From Burkholderia sp. S171 (GTDB lineage: Bacteria; Pseudomonadota; Gammaproteobacteria; Burkholderiales; Burkholderiaceae), in the NCBI RefSeq assembly GCF_009766085.1, contig NZ_LMUF01000010.1, positions 348,485 to 412,484 on the forward strand: a stretch of 64,000 nt of DNA. Direction: 5' to 3'. Each line of letters opens with the position of its first letter. The stretch's first letter is position 1. Made by a program: the position numbers and the translations under genes. This document shows, piece after piece, positions 1 through 8,486 of this stretch. The notes under the pieces are model-generated. The model saw only the letters and a program-made list of their open reading frames with translations. It made no database searches and had not been told where the DNA came from.

Positions 1-1049
1 GCGCCAATCGCCAGCATGCCCACGCCAATCACCGACGGCAAGAAGTGCCCCGACCCCGCCAGCGAGAACGCTGGATAGACCATCGCGATCAGGATCACGC
101 ACGCCGTCAACACAGTCTTCCGGCGGCCCACCCAGTCCGAATACAGACCGGCCAGCGGACACAGCGCCGCCGCAAAAAACAAGGCTATCACCGTGATCAG
201 CAGCGACGTCGCGCGATTCAACCCGCCCGCCACCTGCAAATAAGTCGCGAAATAGGTGGTGAACATATAGAACGACAACGCCGTCACCGAGATAAACGCC
301 CCCAGTTTCAGAATGCCCGGTGCCTGCGTGCGCAGCGTGTCGCGCAATGGCGCATGCGCCACATTGTGCTCACCCTCAAGCGCACGAAAAGCGGGGGTTT
401 CGCTGAGATTCATCCGCAGGTAAAGACCGATCAGGCCGATGGGCGCAGCGGCCAGGAACGGTACGCGCCAGCCCCAGGTGCTCATGGCATCGGCGGAAAG
501 CGACGCGTCGAGTGCGTACGCAACGACCGCAGCCACCGCGAAGGACGAGAACGTCGATACCGGCACAAAGCTGCCGTAACGCGCCCGCTTGTGCTGCGGC
601 GCATGCTCCATCACGTACGCGCACGCGCCGGCATATTCGCCGCCCGCGGAAAAACCCTGCACGCAGCGGATGACCGTCAGCAGGAACGGCGCGAACGCAC
701 CGACTGCGGCGTACGTGGGCAACAAGCCGATCAGCGTGGTCGCCCCGGCCATCATCAGGATGGTCAACGCGAGCGTGCGCTTGCGGCCAATGCGGTCACC
801 AATCACGCCAAACACAATCCCGCCCAGCGGCCGGAATGCAAACGCCACGGCGAAAACCGCGAAGGTCTTGAGCAGCCCGACTGCCGGGTCGCCGCTCGGG
901 AAAAACTCCCGCGTGAGGATGGTCGCGAGAAAACCGTACACGGCAAAGTCGAACCATTCGACGAAATTGCCGATCGATGCCGCGAGAATCACCTTACGCA
1001 GCGTTTTCAGATCGACTTCAGGGGGAGATGCTTCCAACGTTCTCGACAT
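1..1049 (-). CDS. MHS-family MFS transporter, C-terminus cut by window edge
   Basis: Reading right to left from ATG at 1049, the frame stays open to base 1, giving at least 349 residues. The N-terminal segment carries the MHS (metabolite:H+ symporter) signature NFVEWFDFAVYGFLA at about residues 27-41, followed by a GDRIGRKRTL loop, which is the MFS motif between helices 2 and 3. Family members import osmolytes or organic acids (proline/betaine, shikimate, alpha-ketoglutarate) with protons; the substrate here cannot be read. A GGGAG ribosome-binding site lies seven bases before the ATG. The gene is divergent from the formaldehyde dehydrogenase gene. The last helices lie outside the window. Confidence 0.9.
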   Translation of the reverse strand, partial: MSRTLEASPPEVDLKTLRKVILAASIGNFVEWFDFAVYGFLATILTREFFPSGDPAVGLLKTFAVFAVAFAFRPLGGIVFGVIGDRIGRKRTLALTILMMAGATTLIGLLPTYAAVGAFAPFLLTVIRCVQGFSAGGEYAGACAYVMEHAPQHKRARYGSFVPVSTFSSFAVAAVVAYALDASLSADAMSTWGWRVPFLAAAPIGLIGLYLRMNLSETPAFRALEGEHNVAHAPLRDTLRTQAPGILKLGAFISVTALSFYMFTTYFATYLQVAGGLNRATSLLITVIALFFAAALCPLAGLYSDWVGRRKTVLTACVILIAMVYPAFSLAGSGHFLPSVIGVGMLAIG

Positions 1050-1170
1050 TCGATGACTCCCGGGAAAAGGAACGGTGATGCTGGATGGTTTTTTAGCGAA
1101 CCGGCACACCGGAAACGCGCTGGATGGGTCCCTTTGAGTAGATGCGACCATAAACCCCGCTCCTAGAACG

Positions 1171-1208
1171 ATCACGTCATGGTGATAGGACCGAAGCGAC
1201 ATCGGTCC
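1171..1208. promoter_or_regulatory. Two inverted repeats in divergent intergenic region
   Basis: The 386-base gap between the MHS transporter and the dehydrogenase holds no gene. It contains ATCAC-N6-GTGAT (1171-1186) and a perfect 7-bp dyad GGACCGA-N7-TCGGTCC (1188-1208), side by side. This placement between divergent genes fits an operator, but no regulator is adjacent and no binding family can be named. Confidence 0.35.
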
Positions 1209-1435
1209 CGCCCGCTACTCGCACGGCCGACGCGAACACAGCGCTCCTAACGAATGGAGGCACGGCCTACCACTTGCAAAATCTGCGTGCAACCGACCTT
1301 CGGACGTCATCGTTACCGGGCGGCGGAACGGCTCGCAGCGGGAACGCGCACTGCTGAATACATCGTCAGCCGCCATCCGGCGAGTCCATGGCGACAGTCA
1401 TCTCAATCATCATCCCAACCATTCAAGGAGCAGTG

Positions 1436-2572
1436 ATGAAAGCACTCGTGTACGAAGGTCCGCGCAAGGTGACCGTGAAGGAAATGCCGGACGCGAAAAT
1501 TCAACGGCCGACGGACGTGCTCGTCAAGATCACGACCACGAACATCTGCGGCTCGGACCTGCACATGTTTGAAGGCAGGACCAACATGGAAACGAACCGC
1601 ATCTTCGGTCATGAAAACCTGGGCGTGGTCGTGGAAGTCGGCGCCGGGGTTGAGCGCATTAAAAAGGGGGATCGCGTTTGTCTTCCGTTCAACATCGGTT
1701 GCGGATTTTGCAAGAACTGCGAGAAGGGTTTGACCGGTTTCTGCCTGACGGCGAACCCGGGCATGGCAGGCGCCGCGTACGGTTTTGCAGGCATGGGACC
1801 GTATGAAGGCGGACAGGCCGAATACCTGCGTGTGCCGTTCGGCGACTTCAATTGCCTGCTGCTGCCGCCCGATGCCGAGGAGAAGGAAAACGACTACGTG
1901 ATGCTTTCCGACATCTTTCCGACCGGTTATCACGCGACGGTGCTGGCCGGCGTGGAACCGGGCGATAGCGTGGTCATCTATGGCGCGGGTCCCGTCGGAT
2001 TGATGGCCGCCATGTCAGCGTCCATCAAAGGCGCGAGCAAGGTGATGGTCGTCGATTCGCACCCCGACCGGCTCAAGCTGGCGGAGAAAATCGGCGCGAT
2101 TCCCATTGACGACAGCGACGGTTCATCGGTCGAGCAGGTCCTGGAGTTGACCGGTGGCGAAGGCGCGGACCGGGGCTGCGAGTGCGTCGGTTATCAATGC
2201 AGTTGCAAGGGCCATGAAGTGCCCAACTTGACGATGAACAACCTCGTCAAGTCAGTGCGTGCGACGGGCGGTATTGGCGTGGTGGGCGTGTTCGTCGCGG
2301 AAGATCCGAAGTCGGAGGACAAGCTGATGCAGAAGGGGCAGCTCGCATTCGACTTCGGAACGATGTGGATGAAGGGCCAGCACATTGCAACGGGCCAGGC
2401 CAACGTGAAGGCGTACAACCGCAAGCTGCGCGACCTGATCGCGGCGGACAAGGCGAAACCATCGGTGATTATTTCGCACGAATTGCCGCTTGAGAAAGCG
2501 CCCGAAGGTTACGAGCACTTCGATGCTCGCGACGACGGTTGGACGAAGGTCGTGCTCAAGCCGGCGGCTTGA
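1436..2572 (+). CDS. Zinc-dependent alcohol dehydrogenase, glutathione-independent formaldehyde dehydrogenase type
   Basis: A 378-residue medium-chain dehydrogenase/reductase. ICGSDLHMFEG (about residues 38-48) holds the catalytic zinc Cys, GHENLGVVVEVG (about 61-72) the second ligand region, and the Cys cluster CGFCKNCEKGLTGFC the structural zinc site. The NAD-binding Rossmann motif is YGAGPVGLMAAMSA. The long insertion between zinc region and Rossmann fold and the CECVGYQC segment are typical of glutathione-independent formaldehyde dehydrogenases and related aldehyde-dismutating enzymes, but the true substrate is an inference. ATG 1436 is chosen over an in-frame ATG at 1388 because AAGGAG precedes it and residue 1 then matches family starts (MKALVYEG). 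An intrinsic terminator follows directly. Confidence 0.9.
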   Translation: MKALVYEGPRKVTVKEMPDAKIQRPTDVLVKITTTNICGSDLHMFEGRTNMETNRIFGHENLGVVVEVGAGVERIKKGDRVCLPFNIGCGFCKNCEKGLTGFCLTANPGMAGAAYGFAGMGPYEGGQAEYLRVPFGDFNCLLLPPDAEEKENDYVMLSDIFPTGYHATVLAGVEPGDSVVIYGAGPVGLMAAMSASIKGASKVMVVDSHPDRLKLAEKIGAIPIDDSDGSSVEQVLELTGGEGADRGCECVGYQCSCKGHEVPNLTMNNLVKSVRATGGIGVVGVFVAEDPKSEDKLMQKGQLAFDFGTMWMKGQHIATGQANVKAYNRKLRDLIAADKAKPSVIISHELPLEKAPEGYEHFDARDDGWTKVVLKPAA

Positions 2573-2605
2573 GGCCGTCGCACGCATGGATGTTGGTGAA
2601 GGCCG

Positions 2606-2630
2606 AAGCGCCGGGAAACCGGCGCTTTTT
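2606..2630 (+). terminator. Intrinsic terminator after the dehydrogenase
   Basis: AAGCGCCGG, a GAAA tetraloop, CCGGCGCTT, then a run of five T. It lies 34 bases after the dehydrogenase stop codon. Confidence 0.9.
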
Positions 2631-2653
2631 AACCGCGTGCTGCATGAAGTCAG

Positions 2654-3058
2654 TCACTTCTTCCCGTGCGTGCCGGCGTATTTGAATGTTCCTTGCGCGC
2701 TCGCAATCAGGAGCTTGTCATCGACCCACGCTTCGCCGCGCGAGAAAAAGATACTGCGCCCTTGCCGCTCGATAAAACCTTTCGCCGTCACGCTCTCACC
2801 CAGCCCCGTGTCGAGATAATTGACCGTCAGCGAAAGCGTGAAACCGTGAATGGCGGGTTCGCCCTGCTCGGCATAGAGACCTGCATATCCGCATGCGGCG
2901 TCGAGTAGGGTCGCCACCGCGCCGCCTTGCAATACGCCCTGCCGATTCAGGTTACGGGCTTGAATCGGCATGCGGAACTCGGCGTAACCGCTCTTCCACG
3001 CAACCAGGCGTGCATCGAGGAATTCGAGAAACGGATTGTCGAGAATGAAATCGGACAT
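2654..3058 (-). CDS. PaaI-family hotdog-fold acyl-CoA thioesterase
   Basis: A 134-residue single hotdog-domain protein of usual family length. NRQGVLQGGAVATLLDAACGYAG (around residues 45-67) is the family's active-site helix with the LQGG/TLLD signature; the C-terminal strands include the block from VTAKG to FFSRGEAWV, ending in AQGTFKY. Such enzymes hydrolyse aromatic or medium-chain acyl-CoAs in the cytosol. The start at 3058 is set by AGGAG eight bases upstream; longer in-frame starts give an implausible basic N-terminus. It lies opposite the HMG-CoA lyase gene, so a shared role in acyl-CoA catabolism is possible but not shown. Confidence 0.85.
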   Translation of the reverse strand: MSDFILDNPFLEFLDARLVAWKSGYAEFRMPIQARNLNRQGVLQGGAVATLLDAACGYAGLYAEQGEPAIHGFTLSLTVNYLDTGLGESVTAKGFIERQGRSIFFSRGEAWVDDKLLIASAQGTFKYAGTHGKK

Positions 3059-3259
3059 CGGAAAGAACTCCTGCCGGAAAGTAATGTTTAAACAGGACTG
3101 TGCCACGACGAAACGTTTGACGTGCGAAGGCACTCGCCGGCTCCTCGCACGAGCCTTTCCAATTTGGAAACGGTCGTGGAAAATCAACCGATTTTCAGGC
3201 CATCGCCACAGGTTCATCATGTCCGTATAACGCGCCACAATCCGACATGAGGAGCCCCC

Positions 3260-4201
3260 ATGAAACGCCTGTATATCCAGGAAGTCGCGACGCGAGACGG
3301 CTTTCAGAACGAAAAGCAATTCGTCGATACCGACGCGAAGATCGCCTTGGTCAACGCTTTGAGCGCATGCGGATTCGCGAAGATAGAAGTGACGTCGTTT
3401 ACATCGCCGAAAGCCATTCCCGCGCTACGCGACGCCGAAGCCGTGATGCACGGCATCGCGCGGCATGAAGGCGTGGTCTACACCGTGCTCGTGCCGAACG
3501 TGCGTGGGGCGGAACGCGCACTGTCATGCGGTGTCGATGAAGTCAACCTCGTGATGTCGGTGAGCGAGACCCACAACCACGCGAACCTGCGCATGAGCCG
3601 CGAACAGTCGTTCGCGCAATTGCGCGAAGTGATCAGCGTGGTGAAAGCAACGCCGGTTGCCATCAACGTGTCGTTGTCCACGTCGATGGGTTGCCCCATG
3701 GAAGGTGACGTCGCGGTTGACGAAGTGCTGCGCTGGACCGAGCGTTTCGCCGGACTCGGCGTGCACGGCGTGACCCTCTGCGACACCACCGGCATGGCGT
3801 TCCCCTCACAGGTGAAGACGTTGTGCGAACGCGTTCGCGAGGCGTTCCCCGCGCTCGAACTCACGCTGCACTTCCACAATACGCGCGGCATGGCGCTGGC
3901 CAATACGCTCGCGGCGCTGAGCGCGGGCATCGATCGATTCGATGCATCGCTTGGCGGCATTGGAGGGTGTCCCTACGCACCCGGTGCAACCGGCAACGTA
4001 TGTACGGAAGAACTAGTACATATGCTGGAACTGGACGGCTACGACACCGGCGTTAATCTCACCTCGGTGCTCGACGCAGCGGCGTTGCTGCCCGGCCTGA
4101 TCGGTCACGACGTACCGAGCCAGATCCTCAAGGCCGGCCGCCGGCTCGACCTGCACGACGCGCCGCCCGCACAACACGCATTTGCCAAGGAAGGAGCCTG
4201 A
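3260..4201 (+). CDS. Hydroxymethylglutaryl-CoA lyase
   Basis: A 313-residue HMGL/DRE-TIM metallolyase, cleaving 3-hydroxy-3-methylglutaryl-CoA to acetoacetate and acetyl-CoA at the end of leucine catabolism. EVATRDGFQNE at residues 8-18 is the catalytic and metal-binding entry; FHNTRGMALAN supplies the metal-ligand His region; GGIGGCPYAPGATGNVCTEE is the signature loop with the catalytic Cys. The barrel is complete. GAGGAG stands before the ATG. The VOC gene starts one base after the stop, so the two are co-transcribed. Some close relatives act on other 3-hydroxyacyl-CoAs, so substrate is family-level. Confidence 0.92.
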   Translation: MKRLYIQEVATRDGFQNEKQFVDTDAKIALVNALSACGFAKIEVTSFTSPKAIPALRDAEAVMHGIARHEGVVYTVLVPNVRGAERALSCGVDEVNLVMSVSETHNHANLRMSREQSFAQLREVISVVKATPVAINVSLSTSMGCPMEGDVAVDEVLRWTERFAGLGVHGVTLCDTTGMAFPSQVKTLCERVREAFPALELTLHFHNTRGMALANTLAALSAGIDRFDASLGGIGGCPYAPGATGNVCTEELVHMLELDGYDTGVNLTSVLDAAALLPGLIGHDVPSQILKAGRRLDLHDAPPAQHAFAKEGA

Positions 4202-4202
4202 C

Positions 4203-4586
4203 ATGGCCATCATCGATCACCTGGATCACCTCGTTCTGACTTGCGTCGATGAAGCGGCGACGCGTCATTTCTACATCGAAATCCTGCAGATGAAGCTCGA
4301 AACCTTCGGCGCTGGACGGACCGCGTTCAAGTTCGGCAACCAGAAAATCAACGTGCATGTGCGCGGCAAGGAGTTCGAGCCGAAGGCGCATGTGCCGGTG
4401 CCGGGTGCGCTGGACCTGTGCTTCATCGCGGCCGTGCCGCTCGACGATGTGATCGCGCACTTGAAGCAGTGCGAATGGCCGATCATAGAAGGGCCGGTCG
4501 AGCGTACCGGCGCCACGCAAAAGATTCGCTCGGTCTACCTCCGTGATCCCGATCTGAACCTGATCGAGATTTCCGAGTTGACTTGA
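4203..4586 (+). CDS. VOC (glyoxalase/bleomycin-resistance) family protein
   Basis: A 127-residue vicinal-oxygen-chelate protein. The DHLDHLVLTC opening supplies the first metal His, the middle block around DLCFIAAVPLDDVIAHL and the closing YLRDPDLNLIEISEL give the conserved C-terminal Glu. The fold is used by lyases, dioxygenases and binding proteins; small free-standing members like this one are often annotated as virulence- or dehalogenation-linked VOC proteins without proof. It begins one base after the HMG-CoA lyase stop with GGAG inside the lyase's last codons, so translational coupling is likely. Confidence 0.85.
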   Translation: MAIIDHLDHLVLTCVDEAATRHFYIEILQMKLETFGAGRTAFKFGNQKINVHVRGKEFEPKAHVPVPGALDLCFIAAVPLDDVIAHLKQCEWPIIEGPVERTGATQKIRSVYLRDPDLNLIEISELT

Positions 4587-4654
4587 GCGGCCGCGCAGGG
4601 ATTTGCCGCGCAGCCGTGTTCTTCGCGTTCGAAAACGCCTCCGATAAGCGGCAT

Positions 4655-4874
4655 TCAATAGCGCTCCCGCACGGCAAGCGCTTCTTCACTTAGGCCGCCG
4701 ACCCCTGACAAGCGCTCACACGCCTCGATCAGCCAATCCTGCAAATCCGCGTCGCGCGCGGCCGCGCTCGGCATGGCGCGCGTGCAGCACCACCTGATGC
4801 CCTTGCGCCACGAGCAGACGGGCGGCCAGTTGACCCCGTCTATCGGCGGACCCTGTGATGAAAATGCGCGACAT
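4655..4874 (-). pseudogene. Internally deleted short-chain dehydrogenase (SDR) remnant
   Basis: From ATG 4874 the frame begins like an SDR: MSRIFITGSADRRGQLAARL, then LVAQGHQVVLHARHAER, i.e. the first Rossmann strand and helix, although the glycine motif is degraded to GSADRRG. The frame then closes at a TGA. In another frame, to the stop at 4655, the text DADLQDWLIEACERLSGV resembles the C-terminal tail of the same SDR subfamily. About 200 central residues, with the catalytic Tyr-Lys, are missing. I read this as one gene that lost its middle and shifted frame at the junction. A long opposite-strand frame over 4655-5560 merely includes the tail. Confidence 0.65.
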
Positions 4875-5105
4875 GGCAGTACCTTTTTAAAGATCAGATG
4901 AATAAACGCAGGAAGAATATCGATCCGAAAATCATGAAAGCGAGCGTAACGTGAGAGCGTGCGGTTAGCGAGCGCGTGCCGGTGATCACGCCGATGACAT
5001 GCAGTCATGGCGGATAAGCACTTGGGATTTGTAAAAAACGATGTTTGCTTCGGGCGCGCGGTCGGATAAAGTAATCGACCACGCCCTTTTTCGAGTGAGC
5101 GAATC
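4875..5105. other. Intergenic, no gene seen
   Basis: The upstream part of the SDR remnant and the leader of the histidine kinase gene. No hairpin or operator could be supported. Confidence 0.5.
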
Positions 5106-7133
5106 ATGGACGTTCCCGAGCATGTTGCCAACCTTGCCGCGCCCAAATCGTCGCGGCTCTTTTCGTCGTCCGCACGCGATGCGGGCTTAAGCCTCGTACG
5201 CAATCTCTCGATACCGAAGCCCTTCCCCGAAGCCGCTTTCGAAGCCCAGTTCCTCGAAGACCACAGCCTTCGTTTCTGCGCGTTTCGCCGCGCATCGGCG
5301 CTTCTCGCGTTAAGCGTCTGGGTCTGCTTCCTCTGGTACGACTTCAACTTCGGGCGCGAAAGCGCGGTGCTCGCCCCCGTATTCATGCAGATCATGGCGC
5401 TGCGGCTGGCCGGCATCGTGTTGCTCGTGTTCGTCGGCAGCCTGACCTTGAGAGCGTCGTTCGCGACGCATGCCACGTCCCAGCGCGTGATCCTCTTCGG
5501 GGTATACGGCTGCAACTTGATCCTGCTCCTGCTGGTGGCCTTGTCGCCCGGGCCATTCAATTACACGTGGTATTTCGTTGGCCTCTACCTCGTATTTTTC
5601 TTCCAGTTCGGCTTCTTCTATTTGAAGTCCAAGGTAGCGCTGACGGCTGCGGTGGTGACGTTTTCAGCGGTCATCGTGCTGCAGCTCACGATCAGGATTC
5701 TCTCGCCCGAAGACTTCTACATGGGCTTGTTCTATCTCTTCAACGTGGTCGTGATCGGTCATGGCGTGTGCGTGCATGCGGAACGGGTATCGCGTGAGCG
5801 CTTCGCGGCAGAGCGTGCACTCGGTGTGCTCAATAACGAGCTCCTCACCGCAAACGTTCAACTGGAAAAGAAGCACCTGGATCTGCTGGCGTCGAAGAAA
5901 GATCAGGACACCAAGACCAATGCATTGCTCGCGCTCAAGGAGCAGCAGATGCTGGCCGCGGAAACCGCAAGCCGGGAAAAGTCGAATTTCCTCGCCGCCG
6001 CCACGCACGATTTGCGGCAGCCCATGCACGCGCTCAATCTCTTCCTGCAAGCCGCCGCCGAAGCACTGCATCACGACGATGTAACCGAAGCCGCCCGTCT
6101 GATCGATGAATCCGGCCGTTCGTCGGTGATCCTTGCGCGCTTCCTGAACGCGGTGCTCGATCTCTCGCGGCTCGAGTCGGGCCGCGTCGTGCCGCGCTAT
6201 CACGTGTTCGACCTCAAGATCGCCGTACTGGAAGCAGCCGAACAACTGCGGCCGCTTGCGGCCATGCACGGCGTCGAGTTGCGGCTGCGCATGCCCGAGG
6301 CGCCCGTGTACGTACGCAGCGACGCACATTGGTTGGGGCGGGCCATCGTGAACCTGGTGTCGAACGGCATTCGTTACGCCGATGCCAGCAAGAAAGCCGA
6401 GCCCGTGGTGATCGTGGGCGTGGTGCGTTCAGCCACGCGAACGCGCATTGATGTGGTCGACAACGGCATTGGTATTGCGCCGGAACATTGGGATTCGATC
6501 TTCCAGCCGTTCTTCCAGGTGGGCAACGCCGAACAGGACAACGATCGGGGACTGGGTCTCGGCCTGTCGATCGTGAATGCGGTGGTATCCATCCTGGAGG
6601 AGCATCGGATCGAGTTGAAATCGACTGAAGGACGCGGTTCGCGCTTCTCGCTCGAAATGCCCATTTGCGGTTCGCCTCTTGGCGAAGCTGCACCGCGTGC
6701 GCGGGGTGAGACCGCCGATTTGCAGACCGTGCCGCTGGACGGACTTTATGTGTTGCTGGTGGAGGACGACAGTCTCGTGCGGGCATCGACGGAAGCGTTG
6801 CTCGTGCAATGGGGCATGCTGTTCGACTCCGCGAGCAGCTTCGAAGAGTTTGAGGCGACGCTGAACAGCATCGAACGATATCCGGATCTCATCATCACGG
6901 ATTTCCGCTTACGCGATTCGAAAACAGCGCGCGACGTGGCTATGCTCGGCGCGGCGAAAATCGGGCGGCGCTGCCCGTGCCTGGTCGTCACCGGCGAGCC
7001 GGCTGCAACCATCGTGCCGCTCGCATGCGATCACGACGTGCTGAGCAAGCCGGTTAGTCCGGCGGAGTTGCGCCGGCAGATTACGTCGCTGATAGCGGGG
7101 CGCTCGGCGGGAGATGCGGCGAGGGCTTGCTGA
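5106..7133 (+). CDS. Hybrid sensor histidine kinase with C-terminal receiver domain
   Basis: A 675-residue membrane kinase. Residues about 60-220 contain roughly six hydrophobic segments without a large periplasmic loop, so the sensor is probably membrane-embedded. A coiled coil (about 225-295) leads to the HisKA box AATHDLRQPMHAL with phospho-acceptor His301, an N box (NLVSNGIRY, 416-424), G1 DNGIG (452-456) and G2 GLGLGLSIV. The receiver domain (about 547-665) has acidic pocket Glu553/Asp554/Asp555, phospho-acceptor Asp599 in ITDF and Lys648 in LSKP. The LRQP variant of the H box is typical of kinases that partner LuxR-type regulators; the LuxR-type regulator next door is the likely output. 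Confidence 0.92.
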   Translation: MDVPEHVANLAAPKSSRLFSSSARDAGLSLVRNLSIPKPFPEAAFEAQFLEDHSLRFCAFRRASALLALSVWVCFLWYDFNFGRESAVLAPVFMQIMALRLAGIVLLVFVGSLTLRASFATHATSQRVILFGVYGCNLILLLLVALSPGPFNYTWYFVGLYLVFFFQFGFFYLKSKVALTAAVVTFSAVIVLQLTIRILSPEDFYMGLFYLFNVVVIGHGVCVHAERVSRERFAAERALGVLNNELLTANVQLEKKHLDLLASKKDQDTKTNALLALKEQQMLAAETASREKSNFLAAATHDLRQPMHALNLFLQAAAEALHHDDVTEAARLIDESGRSSVILARFLNAVLDLSRLESGRVVPRYHVFDLKIAVLEAAEQLRPLAAMHGVELRLRMPEAPVYVRSDAHWLGRAIVNLVSNGIRYADASKKAEPVVIVGVVRSATRTRIDVVDNGIGIAPEHWDSIFQPFFQVGNAEQDNDRGLGLGLSIVNAVVSILEEHRIELKSTEGRGSRFSLEMPICGSPLGEAAPRARGETADLQTVPLDGLYVLLVEDDSLVRASTEALLVQWGMLFDSASSFEEFEATLNSIERYPDLIITDFRLRDSKTARDVAMLGAAKIGRRCPCLVVTGEPAATIVPLACDHDVLSKPVSPAELRRQITSLIAGRSAGDAARAC

Positions 7134-7185
7134 GGAGGAAATGAAATCGGCCGCCTGAAGCGCGGACGGTGGTCAAAAGGCAAAC

Positions 7186-7494
7186 TCAGAACGCTTCAGC
7201 GCCAACCGCCAGGCCGGATCCGACCTCGGCATGCAGGTTGTTCTGGGTCATGCCAGCCAGCAGGTCGTCGAGGTCGTGCTCAGCGAAACGCGCGGGCATC
7301 GTGGCGATGCATCCGCCTTCCCCGTCGGCAACAAGCGGTGTGTCGCTGCTGCCGGTTTTTTTATCACTGCGCGCATGCGGAATTCCGGTGTTGCCCTTGT
7401 CCTGCCACTGCGGGAAGACCCCGGCGGCAAGACCCCGGCGGCATTGTAGAGGCGCAAACACCGGCAAAGCCTCGTCCCCGCTTAGTTTTATCAA
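7186..7494 (-). pseudogene. MazE/PemI-like antitoxin remnant
   Basis: A frame of 102 codons starting at TTG 7494 without a ribosome-binding site. Its last 30 residues, HDLDDLLAGMTQNNLHAEVG followed by VGAEAF, match the C-terminal toxin-wrapping tail of MazE/ChpI antitoxins (consensus like LDDLLAGITPENLH then G-E-A-W/F). The N-terminal half lacks a clean AbrB-type DNA-binding fold; a weak WQDKGNTGIPHA stretch may be what is left of the W-GNS-IP motif. No mazF-like toxin lies downstream; the histidine kinase gene ends 52 bases further. I infer a decayed toxin-antitoxin locus; a divergent intact antitoxin cannot be excluded. Confidence 0.45.
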
Positions 7495-7514
7495 TCTCTC
7501 AGGTCAAGCCTTCC

Positions 7515-8219
7515 CTACCGTGGCGCGCCCGCTGTCGCCGGGTTGCCCATCGGCATCTCAATCCCGCGCCGCGCCATTTCCACGATCAGGAACGTCCGCC
7601 GGGTCACATGAAACCGGGCGAGGAGATCGCTGGAATACTCCTTGGCGGTGTTCTCGCTGATATTCATTTTTCTCGCGATCGCCTTGTTCGACAAACCCTG
7701 CAACAAATAGCGCAGCGTCTCGGTCAAGCGCGGCGGCAAGTTCAACGACTCGACCGTCACGCCCGAATGCGTCGACACCGGCTTGGGGCTGTGACCGCCC
7801 TTTCCCAGCACGCTATTGGGCAAATACACGCGGCCGCTCAAAATCGTCTTGAGGGCCTCGCGGAACACGCCCGCCCCTTGCTCACTCGCCTTCGAAATAA
7901 AGCCGCATGCGCCGCTCCTGATGCATTCCAGCACCGTATCGCGGTCATCTTGTGCGGACAGCATGATGGTCTGTACCTCGCGCTCCTGCTCCCCGATCCA
8001 GTTCAGCAGATCGAGTCCCGTGGAATTGCCCCGTAATTGATAGTCGAGGAAAACGAGATCGTACGAGCGCTCGGACAACCTCTCCTTGGCCTGTTCGAAG
8101 CCGTCAGCCTCATCGATATCGAGCAACGGTTCGTTGGCAAGGATCAGGCTTTTCATGGCGCTTCTCGTAAGCCCCTCATCCTCGACCAGCAGCACCGTTT
8201 TGAAATTACCGTTTTCCAT
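7515..8219 (-). CDS. Response regulator, REC plus LuxR-type HTH
   Basis: 234 residues. The receiver domain spans about 8-125: acidic LLVEDE (10-15), phospho-acceptor Asp in VFLDYQL (about residue 58), Ser/Thr in MLSAQDD, and Lys in FISKASE. The LuxR/FixJ helix-turn-helix spans about 155-220, with LPPRLTETLRYLLQGLSNKA as the first helices and IARKMNISENTAKEYSSDL as the recognition part. It is the obvious output for the neighbouring hybrid kinase, although the two genes converge with only the MazE-like remnant between them. Confidence 0.9.
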   Translation of the reverse strand: MENGNFKTVLLVEDEGLTRSAMKSLILANEPLLDIDEADGFEQAKERLSERSYDLVFLDYQLRGNSTGLDLLNWIGEQEREVQTIMLSAQDDRDTVLECIRSGACGFISKASEQGAGVFREALKTILSGRVYLPNSVLGKGGHSPKPVSTHSGVTVESLNLPPRLTETLRYLLQGLSNKAIARKMNISENTAKEYSSDLLARFHVTRRTFLIVEMARRGIEMPMGNPATAGAPR

Positions 8220-8296
8220 TGCTATTCCCGTAAATCACACCCTGATGGTAACGGCATGTCGGGGCCTCGCCACCCCTCCTTTCGCAGGGATACGAA

Positions 8297-8316
8297 GGGG
8301 GGTCTGCGATCCCCCC
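8297..8316. other. G6/C6 hairpin between divergent regulator genes
   Basis: Within the 267-base gap between the LuxR-type regulator and the lone receiver gene, six G and six C flank an 8-base loop. No T-run follows on either strand, so it is not a clear terminator. Role unknown. Confidence 0.4.
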
Positions 8317-8486
8317 GAAAAATTCGCCCGGGTCCCCTCCTCGACCGGGTTTTGCGGCAAACGCTTAACCGCGACACTGCGTCATCGGTTCCGCAGTAAT
8401 CCCATCGCCGGACTCGAAGCCGCCGTCCATGGAGGTAATGCGGCTCCGGCGCCCCATCCAGTTACAAAAACGAGGAGGAGGACACC

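Noticed and set aside
45..1166. 373-codon plus-strand frame at the left edge
   Set aside because: Antisense to a clear MHS transporter whose motifs read cleanly on the minus strand.
4655..5560. 301-codon minus-strand frame
   Set aside because: Most of it is antisense to the histidine kinase gene. Only its last part overlaps the SDR remnant, annotated separately.
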